Of a stretch of 35,806 bases of DNA, positions 26,439-35,806 are shown piece by piece. The first letter of the stretch is position 1, and every line of letters begins with the position of its first letter. Under the pieces are notes generated by a model. It was not told where the DNA came from. It did not search any database and saw only the letters and a list, made by a program, of their open reading frames with translations. The stretch is from Puniceicoccales bacterium (GTDB lineage: Bacteria > Verrucomicrobiota > Verrucomicrobiia > Opitutales > UBA953): positions 1-35,806 of the forward strand of contig JAISZI010000108.1 of the NCBI GenBank assembly GCA_031269335.1, written 5' to 3'. Both the position numbers and the translations under genes were made by a program.

Positions 26439-29420
26439 GTGAAAGCCAACAAGTTTCAACTCATAAGAAAAAGTATCGCCGGCACTCTTGCGACAATTGC
26501 CGTCGCCGTCCTTTTTGTCCCGGTCACCTTCGCCGCAGCCAAGCAGAAAATCGCCGTCGCCGTCCGCGCAGACTCCGAAGCCGTTGGTTACGAAGCATGG
26601 CGCGCTATGGATGGTGATACCAAGACAATGTGGCACTCCGACTTTGATCCGAAGCACCCCGTCAAGCCCCTGCCGCACACGCTCACCGTTGACCTCGGAG
26701 CCGCCTACACGATCAAAGGCTTTACCGTCACGCCGCGGCAGGACACCTGCAACAATGGCAAAATCCTCCGTTACGAGGTTTACGTCGCCAACGATCCCGC
26801 CTCTGCGGGCGACGCCATCCTCGGCGAATTTCCCCTTAGGCCTTCCTCCGTCGTTCCCAAAAGCATCGTTTTCGATTCTCCGCGAAAAGGGCGTTATTTC
26901 ATCTTAAAAGTGCTCGCCGCTCAAACCGGTGACACGACCATGTCCTCCGTCGCCGAACTTTCGCTGAATTGCGAAACTGCGGTGTTTCTCGCCAAAAATC
27001 CCAGCGACATCTTCGGTGATTACGAAGGAAATACAGACTCCGAAAACATCGCCGAATACAACCGCCTATCCCGCGAACTTCGGCAAAAAAAACGCTTCGC
27101 AAAAATAGCCCCGGAGACCTTTCTCCGCGAATCCCTTATCCTTGAATCCGACCGCGACCCGCTCGACGTATTATTGCGCCGGACGGAGGCGGTCTATAAC
27201 GACTTGAAGAACGAGCATCCCGCGCCGGATTTTACGCTCTACGGAACGCGTCTCGCCTCGCTGAAAAAAGAGGCGGATGCCACCGGCGTTGACGACAAAA
27301 AAAAGCGCGTCGATGTCTTTGTTAAAATACGCGCACTCCGCCGCGAAATTGTTTTCTCCAACCCCTTGTTGAATTTTGACAGTCTGCTCTTTGTCAAAAA
27401 ACACCGCTCCACTTACAGCCACATGTGCGACCAATTCTACGGCGCGACACTCCCCGCCGGTGGCGGAATTTTTATCTTAAAAAACCCTTTCGCAAAAAAC
27501 GCACGTGACCAGCAAATCATAGACGTCTTCAAAGACTCCGTCGTCCAATCCGGTCGCCTCGCCGGAACGAAACTTTCCACCGGTTCGTTTCTCTCTCCGG
27601 ACATCTCCTTTGACGGAAAAAGACTCGCTTTCGCATACGTCGAATGCGTCGGCGATAAAAAACACCGTTTCCACACCGATCCGACTCGCGGGCACTGGCA
27701 CGAAGGGCGCAGTTTTCACATTTTTACAAGTAATATCGACGGCTCCGATCTGCGCCAAATAACCGACGGCACGTGGAATGATTTCGATCCCTGCTGGCTG
27801 CCCAACGGACGCCTCGCGTTTATCACAGAACGCCGCGGCGGCTACTTGCGTTGTGGGCGCGTGTGCCCGACTTACACGCTTTTTGACATGAACCCCGACG
27901 GCACAAAAATGCGTTGTTTAAGCTATCACGAAACAAACGAATGGCAGCCCAGCGTCACCAATGACGGACGCATTCTTTACACCCGCTGGGATTATCCAGA
28001 CCGCCACGGCTGCACCGCGCACCAGCCTTGGATAACCACACTCGACGGGCGCGGCACGCGGCACGTCCACGGCAACTTCGCCCCACGCAACAAACGCCCC
28101 GACATGGAGTTAGATTGCCGCTCCATCCCGGGTTCCCCCAAATACATCGCCACCGCTGCCCCCCACCACGGGCAAGCCTTTGGCTCGCTCGTGCTCGTTG
28201 ACCCACGCGTCGAAGACGACAACGCGATGGCACCCGTAAAACGAATCACGCCCGACGTAGATTTCCCCGAATCGCAGGGCGGACAGCAAATCTACGGCAC
28301 ACCGTGGCCGCTTTCCGAAAAATACTATCTCGCCGTTGCCGACTTTGACATGACTGGCGGCACCGAAGGAAGACCTTACAAACGGGGCAATTATGGCATT
28401 TATCTCGTGGACGCTTTTGGAAATAAAGAACTCGTTTATCGCGACCCCGAAATTGGCAGCCTCTCCCCCATGCCCGTTAGATCCCGCCCGCGTCCACCCG
28501 TCCAACCGGAACAAATTTCCCCTAACATTGAGCACCAACCTTATCTCCTACCCGAACGCGCCAAGCTCGATAAATTAGAAAAAGGGCGCGTCCTCGTCAC
28601 GAACACCTATCAGACCATTTTCCCCTTCCCGGAAAACGTAAAAATCAAGGCCTTGCGCGTCATCCAACTCCTCCCGATGTCCGTGCCATCGGGAAACCGA
28701 CCGCACGAAATCGGCTTCCGCGAACCCTCCAGCTCCGACTCCGTCGTCTTGGCGCGCCATGTGCTCGGAACGGTGCCCGTAGAAGAAGACGGCAGCGCAT
28801 TCTTTGAAGTCCCGCCGCGCCGCGAATTTCTCCTGCAAGCCTTGGACGAAAATGGACTCGCCGTTCAATCCATGCGCAGCTCGATTTATCTTCACGACGG
28901 CGAGACGCTCTCTTGCACAGGTTGCCATGAGCAAACCGCCTCCGCGATCCGTGCCCCAGCCCACAACGCAAAAGCCTTCCAGCGCAAACCTTCTACAATA
29001 AAACCCGCCCATCCCGACGCCCGCCCGTTCAGTTACCCGCGCCTCGTCCAGCCGATATTGGATAAACACTGTGTAAAATGCCACGACGACGCCCGCGCCA
29101 AAGGTAAAACAAAAGCCGTCAACCTCGGGAAACATCCCCTGAAATCCAACTGGTTCGCATCCTATAATAATTTAGTCCCGAAATTTGGTTTCTATTCCTA
29201 CGGGAACCCCCTGCGCACCTACCCCGGAAAATTCGGCGCCCGCGCCTCCAAACTTTACCCAATGCTGAAAAACGGACACGGCGGCGTAAAACTTTCCAAA
29301 GAAGAAATGGAGCGCATTGCCCTCTGGCTCGACTGCGTCTCGCCCTTCTACGGCGTTTATGAACGCGAAGGCGGCATCGCGCAGCTGGGCGGTAAAATCG
29401 TGTGGCCGACACTGGAATAG
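26439..29420 (+). CDS. HzsA-related secreted dihaem c-type cytochrome with discoidin-like and beta-propeller domains
   Basis: A predicted periplasmic or surface protein of 993 residues. The GTG start at 26439 gives a signal peptide (KSIAGTLATIAVAVLFVPVTFAA). Residues about 45-180 resemble an F5/8 type C (discoidin) carbohydrate-binding domain (AWRAMDGDTKTMWHSDF). The middle part, from FDSLLFVKKH near residue 311, matches the hydrazine synthase alpha middle-domain family with PD40-like propeller strands (SPDISFDGKRLAFAYVE, DGSDLRQITDGTWNDFDPCW). The C-terminal part has two c-haem motifs, CTGCH (Cys826) and CVKCH (Cys878). Relatives are common in Verrucomicrobiota, Lentisphaerota and Planctomycetota. 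Hydrazine synthesis is not implied, because no partner subunit is present. It probably binds glycan and carries electrons, but its reaction is unknown. It is divergent from the rhamnosidase. Confidence 0.88.
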   Translation: MKANKFQLIRKSIAGTLATIAVAVLFVPVTFAAAKQKIAVAVRADSEAVGYEAWRAMDGDTKTMWHSDFDPKHPVKPLPHTLTVDLGAAYTIKGFTVTPRQDTCNNGKILRYEVYVANDPASAGDAILGEFPLRPSSVVPKSIVFDSPRKGRYFILKVLAAQTGDTTMSSVAELSLNCETAVFLAKNPSDIFGDYEGNTDSENIAEYNRLSRELRQKKRFAKIAPETFLRESLILESDRDPLDVLLRRTEAVYNDLKNEHPAPDFTLYGTRLASLKKEADATGVDDKKKRVDVFVKIRALRREIVFSNPLLNFDSLLFVKKHRSTYSHMCDQFYGATLPAGGGIFILKNPFAKNARDQQIIDVFKDSVVQSGRLAGTKLSTGSFLSPDISFDGKRLAFAYVECVGDKKHRFHTDPTRGHWHEGRSFHIFTSNIDGSDLRQITDGTWNDFDPCWLPNGRLAFITERRGGYLRCGRVCPTYTLFDMNPDGTKMRCLSYHETNEWQPSVTNDGRILYTRWDYPDRHGCTAHQPWITTLDGRGTRHVHGNFAPRNKRPDMELDCRSIPGSPKYIATAAPHHGQAFGSLVLVDPRVEDDNAMAPVKRITPDVDFPESQGGQQIYGTPWPLSEKYYLAVADFDMTGGTEGRPYKRGNYGIYLVDAFGNKELVYRDPEIGSLSPMPVRSRPRPPVQPEQISPNIEHQPYLLPERAKLDKLEKGRVLVTNTYQTIFPFPENVKIKALRVIQLLPMSVPSGNRPHEIGFREPSSSDSVVLARHVLGTVPVEEDGSAFFEVPPRREFLLQALDENGLAVQSMRSSIYLHDGETLSCTGCHEQTASAIRAPAHNAKAFQRKPSTIKPAHPDARPFSYPRLVQPILDKHCVKCHDDARAKGKTKAVNLGKHPLKSNWFASYNNLVPKFGFYSYGNPLRTYPGKFGARASKLYPMLKNGHGGVKLSKEEMERIALWLDCVSPFYGVYEREGGIAQLGGKIVWPTLE

Positions 29421-29482
29421 CTGCAAAATGAACGCCGCCGACCCGACCGCATCAGCCAGGCGCAAATACGCAGAGGTTTTCT

Positions 29483-29511
29483 TTGACAAACGCGGGCAAA
29501 CCCGCACACTG
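29483..29511 (+). promoter_or_regulatory. possible promoter and inverted repeat before the secreted protein gene
   Basis: TTGACA at 29483-29488 is a perfect -35 hexamer, but the -10 position (ACACTG, 29506-29511) is poor. Between them GCGGG-CAAA-CCCGC (29492-29505) forms a 5-bp hairpin, which could be an operator. The evidence is weak. Confidence 0.25.
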
Positions 29512-29520
29512 CGCACCACC

Positions 29521-30207
29521 ATGAGTGCTCTTGTCCTCCGCAAAACCTTACTTCGCCTTTCCGCTCTCGCCGTCGCGCTCGCCACGATGTCCGACGTCGC
29601 CTCTGCCGCAAGGGTGCAAATAGCCGGTGTCAAAAACCCTAACATCTTCGGTATCCGCGTTAACGGAACCGTCCAAGAATTCTACGGACGCGCCGACCTC
29701 GTCGCCTCCATTTCCTTCCAGGAATACACCACGGGTGCGCTCTTTGTCAGCGAAGTTGACATCGATTTGGTAGGCGGAGACAAGCTGCTGCGCATCTATT
29801 CCTCACGTCCTTATTCCGCCGACGATGCGAAACGACACGCCGACGAAACCGCCGCCGCCGTCGGCGACGTAACGAATAATGCCATCACCCCGCCCTCCGT
29901 GCCGGAAATCCCTCCCAGCATCGCCGATGCCGAACGTAAAGTCCAAGACGCCGCAAAACGTGCGACCGCCAACCTCGTCCTGAAAACCTACCCCACCGTA
30001 ACGCACGCCAAGACGGTTGACTTCTCCGTGAGCAGCCGCGAAGAGCTGCTCTCCTTCTACAAAAACTTCCGCGACCTTTTCTGTCACCGCCCGCTGCGGG
30101 CAAGACAGAACGGCACCGTTGTCCCCGCCTCAAATACCGCCGCATCGCAAGAAGCGGGGACACTCGAGTTCCACCGGCTCGGCGGCGCATTATTTACAAT
30201 CGATTGA
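29521..30207 (+). CDS. secreted protein of unknown function, 228 aa
   Basis: The family was not recognised. The ATG at 29521 gives a clear signal peptide (MSALVLRKTLLRLSALAVAL, cleavage after about ASA at residue 29). The mature part begins with a beta-rich segment (VQIAGVKNPNIFGIRVNG, then SISFQEYTTGALFVSEVDI), then a charged Ala-rich helical middle (SIADAERKVQDAAKRATAN) that may form a coiled coil, and ends with FHRLGGALFTID. The frame stays open upstream into the HzsA-like gene, but that extension lacks a signal and was rejected. It starts 100 bases after the HzsA-like stop and is followed 46 bases later by the phasin-like gene. Confidence 0.8.
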   Translation: MSALVLRKTLLRLSALAVALATMSDVASAARVQIAGVKNPNIFGIRVNGTVQEFYGRADLVASISFQEYTTGALFVSEVDIDLVGGDKLLRIYSSRPYSADDAKRHADETAAAVGDVTNNAITPPSVPEIPPSIADAERKVQDAAKRATANLVLKTYPTVTHAKTVDFSVSSREELLSFYKNFRDLFCHRPLRARQNGTVVPASNTAASQEAGTLEFHRLGGALFTID

Positions 30208-30253
30208 TCCGCCCCACTCCGCCTTTCCGCAAACCACTCAATCGCAAGCAACC

Positions 30254-30607
30254 ATGATACACACCGTGAAAAAAACACTTCTCGCCGGCCTCGGCGCAGT
30301 CATCGTCTCCAAAGAAATCATTGAAAACGCGCTCCACGACTGGATCGAAAAAGGCAAAATCACTCCCGACGAAGCCAAAGGATTCGCCGAAAAACTCGTC
30401 GATACCGGAACGACGCACTGGGAAAAGACAAAGGGCGACCTCACGCAAAAAGTGTCGGATTTTGCGCAAAAAGCGCCCTTCGCCCACCGCTCCGAACTGG
30501 CGGCATTAGAGGCACGGATCACCGTGTTGGAACAAGCCGCCCTGCGGACACAGCTCACCTCCGCCGGATCGCCCAACGACGCCTACCCCAGCACCGAGGG
30601 AAGCTGA
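30254..30607 (+). CDS. phasin-like coiled-coil protein, 117 aa
   Basis: A small helical protein resembling the PhaF-type phasin-like family (COG3937). The N-terminus KKTLLAGLGAVIVSKEIIEN is followed by the typical W-I-E-K-G-K-I-T-x-D-E-A-K segment near residues 31-45. A helical region with heptad-like spacing follows, to LEARITVLEQAAL near residue 90, and then a polar Ser/Pro tail. Family members are linked to polyhydroxyalkanoate granules in some bacteria, but many occur without polymer genes and no PHA synthase is in this window. In several lineages such a gene sits next to a UbiB/AarF gene, as it does here (118 bases upstream). ATG start; no Shine-Dalgarno motif. Confidence 0.7.
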   Translation: MIHTVKKTLLAGLGAVIVSKEIIENALHDWIEKGKITPDEAKGFAEKLVDTGTTHWEKTKGDLTQKVSDFAQKAPFAHRSELAALEARITVLEQAALRTQLTSAGSPNDAYPSTEGS

Positions 30608-30725
30608 CACGCGCCGCCCCCATGCGATCCCCGCCTCTGTTTTTCCTCCACGCACACAGGGTCGGATGGCGTCCCGAAGTGCCCCCGCACGCATCACGCC
30701 GCGCCCCTCATAACCGCTGCCGCCA

Positions 30726-33489
<2,764 letters not shown>

Positions 33490-33537
33490 TCCGGAATCGG
33501 ACCGATGCCTCGCGCCCGCCGCCAGTAAATCGGCGAG

Positions 33538-33623
33538 GGTATTTGGGAACCAAAAAAATCAGAAGCCCCAAAGGGGCGGCTCTAATGATTTCTCAGGGCA
33601 ACGTCTTGGGCTAACTTGGTGCC
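33538..33623. repeat. single family B palindromic element between convergent genes
   Basis: The order is GGGTATTTGGG, an A-rich linker, the hairpin AGCCCC-aaa-GGGGCGGCT, then a decayed core TCAGGGCAACGTCTTGGG and CTAACTTGGTGCCGC. The same order occurs in the 16250-16760 array. It sits between the obg and sufC stops, where it could end transcription from both sides. A separate 8-bp inverted repeat, CGCCGCAG/CTGCGGCG, lies at 33625-33656, right after the sufC stop, without a T-tract. Confidence 0.7.
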
Positions 33624-33656
33624 GCGCCGCAGAGTCAGGTCTGCCCTACTGCGGCG

Positions 33657-34400
33657 TCATTGTTTCACCCAGTCGTAGCCTTTGGCTTCGAGTTCGAGGG
33701 CGAGTTCTTTGCCGCCGGTGCGCACGATGCGTCCGTCATACATTACGTGCACGACATCGGGCACGATGTATTCGAGGAGGCGTTGGTAGTGGGTAATGAC
33801 GATGATGCCGATGTCTGGGCTTCGCAGGGCGTTTACGCCGTCGGCGACGATACGCAGGGCATCTATGTCCAAGCCGGAATCTGTTTCGTCCAATATGGCA
33901 TACTTTGGCTGGAGCATCATGAGCTGGAGTATCTCGCAACGCTTTTTTTCGCCGCCTGAAAAGCCTTCGTTGACGGTGCGGGCGGTAAAATTGCGGTCCA
34001 TTTTCAGGGCGTCCATTTTTTGGTAAAGATTTTGGTAATAGTCGCGGGCGCTGAAGGGGGTGCCTTTTGGCTGGCGGGCGACGAGGGCGGCGCGAATGAA
34101 GTTAGCGATGGTGACGCCGGGGATTTCGCTGGGGTATTGGAAGGCGACGAAGAGGCCGGAACGCGAAATGGAATCCGGTGATTTACCGATGATATCTTCT
34201 CCGTCGAGCAGTGCGGTGCCGCTTGTTATGGTGTATTCGGGGTGGGCTGCGAGTGCTTTGGCGAGGGTGCTTTTGCCCGTGCCGTTGGGTCCCATGATGG
34301 CATGGACTTCGCCTTTCGGGACAAGGAGGGAAAAGTCTTTCAGGATTTGGCGTTCCTCAACGGAAACGTTCAGATTTTGGATGTCGAGCGCGTTGGACAT
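33657..34400 (-). CDS. sufC: Fe-S cluster assembly ATPase SufC
   Basis: An ABC-type soluble ATPase of 247 residues that works with SufB and SufD in building Fe-S clusters in the cytoplasm. Walker A is GPNGTGKST (about residue 36), the signature is FSGGEKKR (about 148), Walker B with the SufC-typical run is [14 protein letters not shown] (about 168), and the switch His is in ITHYQRLL. The ATG at 34400 ([12 protein letters not shown]) matches the family N-terminus; a longer frame to 34505 has no support. The sufB and sufD partners are not adjacent on either side, which is unusual. The gene lies 82 bases after mtaB on the same strand. Confidence 0.96.
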   Translation of the reverse strand: MSNALDIQNLNVSVEERQILKDFSLLVPKGEVHAIMGPNGTGKSTLAKALAAHPEYTITSGTALLDGEDIIGKSPDSISRSGLFVAFQYPSEIPGVTIANFIRAALVARQPKGTPFSARDYYQNLYQKMDALKMDRNFTARTVNEGFSGGEKKRCEILQLMMLQPKYAILDETDSGLDIDALRIVADGVNALRSPDIGIIVITHYQRLLEYIVPDVVHVMYDGRIVRTGGKELALELEAKGYDWVKQ

Positions 34401-34482
34401 GATGAAAGTCTGTGGGGAGTAGCATGAAACGGGGGCGGTGCGGGCGGCAACAATCAAAGTGGTTTGGGCGCAAGGGGAGGCG

Positions 34483-35806
34483 TCAATCAAGCAGGGAGGC
34501 TTCAAGAAAATTAGCGTGAGCGAAGGTGGTGCGCACGCGGGCGGTCTGGTTGGTGAGATCGCGTCCAGTGGTTTGGGAAAAGGGGATGCGTACGCGGAGG
34601 TAGTTCTCGGTCAATCCCGGCCAGTAATTTTCGCCCGGGTCTTCAAAGAGCACGCGCAGGGTGCGGCCGACATGGGCGGAGAGAAATTCGTGGTGGCGTG
34701 CTGCGGAGAGCCGTCGGAGAAAGACACTGCGTTGCTGGCGGATAGGCACCGGCACAGGATCGGCACGGCGGGCGGCAGAGGCACCTTCGCGCTCAGAATA
34801 GGTGAAGACGTGTGCGTAGGCGAAGGGTGTTTCCTCGAAAAAGGTGCAAGTCTCGGCGAACTCCGTGTCTGTCTCGCCGGGGAAACCGACCATGATATCG
34901 GTGCCGAGGCATAGGCCTGGGACACGGGCGAGTGCTTCACGGACGAAGGTGGTGTAATCTTCTTTGGTATAGTGGCGGCGCATGTCGTGCAGGATGCGTG
35001 CGCAGCCGGATTGCAGGGGGACATGGAGCGAGGGCATGAGCGGATGCGCGGGGTCAGCCATGCGTTCTATAATGCCTTCTGGAACGGTTGCCGGTTCAAT
35101 GCTGCCGATGCGGATGCGGGAGATGCCCGGCACTTCAGCGAGCACGTCCACAACGTCGGTGAAGCTGTGTCCGGCGGCGGCGTAAACACCGATGTTGACG
35201 CCCGTGATGACCAGTTCGCAGACGCCCCGTGAAGCGAGGGAATGTGCCTCGTCGAGGATATTGGCGAAATCGCGGGAACGGGCGCGTCCGCGGGCAAGCG
35301 GAATGGCGCAAAAGGAGCACCCGAAGTCGCATCCGTCTTGCACCTTGATATTGGCGCGTTTGTTAAAGGGAGACCCGCCTGCGAAGGGGATGGAGAAATT
35401 TCGGCGGGAAATGCGCTCGCACACGATAATCGGATTTGGGTTTTTCGTGCCATTGCCGATGTATTCGAGGAGGTTCAGCTTGTCGTTATTGCCGAGGACG
35501 AGATCGACGCCGGGGATGGCGGCAAGGTCTTTCGCGCCGAGCTGCGAATAGCAGCCGACGACGGCGGTGTAGGCACGGGGGTTGGCAGTAGTGAATTGGC
35601 GGATGATTTTGCGGCACTTAGCGGCGGCAAGCCGTGTAACGGCGCACGTGTTAATGACGGCGAGGTCGGCGCATTCGCCGAAAGGAACAATCGTGTAGCC
35701 TGCGCGGGTGAGTCTATCGCGCAAGAGGGCGGTCTCGGTCTGGTTCAGGCGGCAGCCAAGCGTGTGAAGCGAAGCCCGCCGCAGTGGCGCGGCGGCGGTA
35801 GCTGAG
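34483..35806 (-). CDS. mtaB: tRNA (t6A37) methylthiotransferase MtaB, 5' end outside window
   Basis: A radical-SAM enzyme that adds a methylthio group to N6-threonylcarbamoyladenosine at tRNA position 37. The N-terminal MTTase domain has its three cluster cysteines in [12 protein letters not shown] (around 35752), INTCAVT and VVGCYSQLG. The radical SAM motif CDFGCSFC (CxxxCxxC) follows in [20 protein letters not shown]-like C-terminal domain ([13 protein letters not shown]) ends the protein. The Met at 35724 is really a TTG (Leu) inside the conserved N-terminus, since the frame continues upstream with [16 protein letters not shown] to the window edge. Only a few N-terminal codons are missing. 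MtaB fits better than MiaB or RimO by its length and the [10 protein letters not shown] start. Confidence 0.93.
   Translation of the reverse strand, partial: SATAAAPLRRASLHTLGCRLNQTETALLRDRLTRAGYTIVPFGECADLAVINTCAVTRLAAAKCRKIIRQFTTANPRAYTAVVGCYSQLGAKDLAAIPGVDLVLGNNDKLNLLEYIGNGTKNPNPIIVCERISRRNFSIPFAGGSPFNKRANIKVQDGCDFGCSFCAIPLARGRARSRDFANILDEAHSLASRGVCELVITGVNIGVYAAAGHSFTDVVDVLAEVPGISRIRIGSIEPATVPEGIIERMADPAHPLMPSLHVPLQSGCARILHDMRRHYTKEDYTTFVREALARVPGLCLGTDIMVGFPGETDTEFAETCTFFEETPFAYAHVFTYSEREGASAARRADPVPVPIRQQRSVFLRRLSAARHHEFLSAHVGRTLRVLFEDPGENYWPGLTENYLRVRIPFSQTTGRDLTNQTARVRTTFAHANFLEASLLD

Noticed and set aside
26439-29420. Hydrazine synthesis (anammox) capacity
   Set aside because: Only one HzsA-related protein is present, without beta or gamma subunits, and such relatives are common in non-anammox bacteria.
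34401-34505. Longer N-terminus for SufC up to 34505
   Set aside because: It overlaps the mtaB end and adds residues not seen in the family; the ATG at 34400 matches SufC proteins.

Overview
The window looks like a chromosomal segment of a Verrucomicrobiota bacterium, most likely near Opitutales/Opitutaceae. That placement is inference. It rests on a giant autotransporter built from beta-strand repeats, a hydrazine-synthase-alpha-related (HzsA-like) c-type cytochrome, an exported family 78 rhamnosidase, dense interspersed palindromic repeats, and a moderately GC-rich gram-negative gene set. No rRNA, tRNA, CRISPR array, transposase or integrase gene was recognised.

Layout. (1) 1-740: the 3' part of a recA-like frame that loses RecA similarity after about nt 110-120 and runs into a dispersed repeat, followed by a possible 78-codon acidic membrane protein. 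(2) 740-16069 (-): one uninterrupted 5109-codon autotransporter covering about 43% of the window, with five internal heads carrying W/NW motifs and a C-terminal beta-barrel. (3) 16250-16760: an array of eight 19-bp palindromes, six direct with a 68-70 bp period and two inverted. (4) 16803-21776 (-): a compact housekeeping block, transcribed right to left. It reads small lipoprotein - ribH - nusB - uppP, then a terminator overlapping a good sigma70-type promoter, then mreB - mreC - mreD. (5) 21777-22250: repeats only. (6) 22251-26307 (-): an exported GH78 alpha-L-rhamnosidase followed by a zinc alcohol dehydrogenase with a lipoprotein signal. (7) 26439-33489 (+): divergent HzsA-like dihaem protein, unknown secreted protein, phasin-like coiled-coil protein, UbiB/AarF kinase-like protein and the GTPase Obg. 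(8) 33657-35806 (-): SufC and the tRNA methylthiotransferase MtaB, which runs off the right edge.

How the genes fit together. The central block serves the cell envelope and growth: elongation machinery (MreBCD), undecaprenyl carrier recycling (UppP), riboflavin synthesis (RibH) and transcription antitermination (NusB). The 22.2-29.4 kb block is extracytoplasmic: a rhamnosidase, a predicted lipoprotein dehydrogenase and a c-type cytochrome share one short divergent control region, which suggests joint use of rhamnosylated glycans, though the sequence alone cannot show the pathway. The 29.5-33.5 kb block is housekeeping.

None of the 16 protein starts examined has a convincing Shine-Dalgarno motif. 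Start codons were therefore chosen from signal peptides, family N-termini and gene overlaps.
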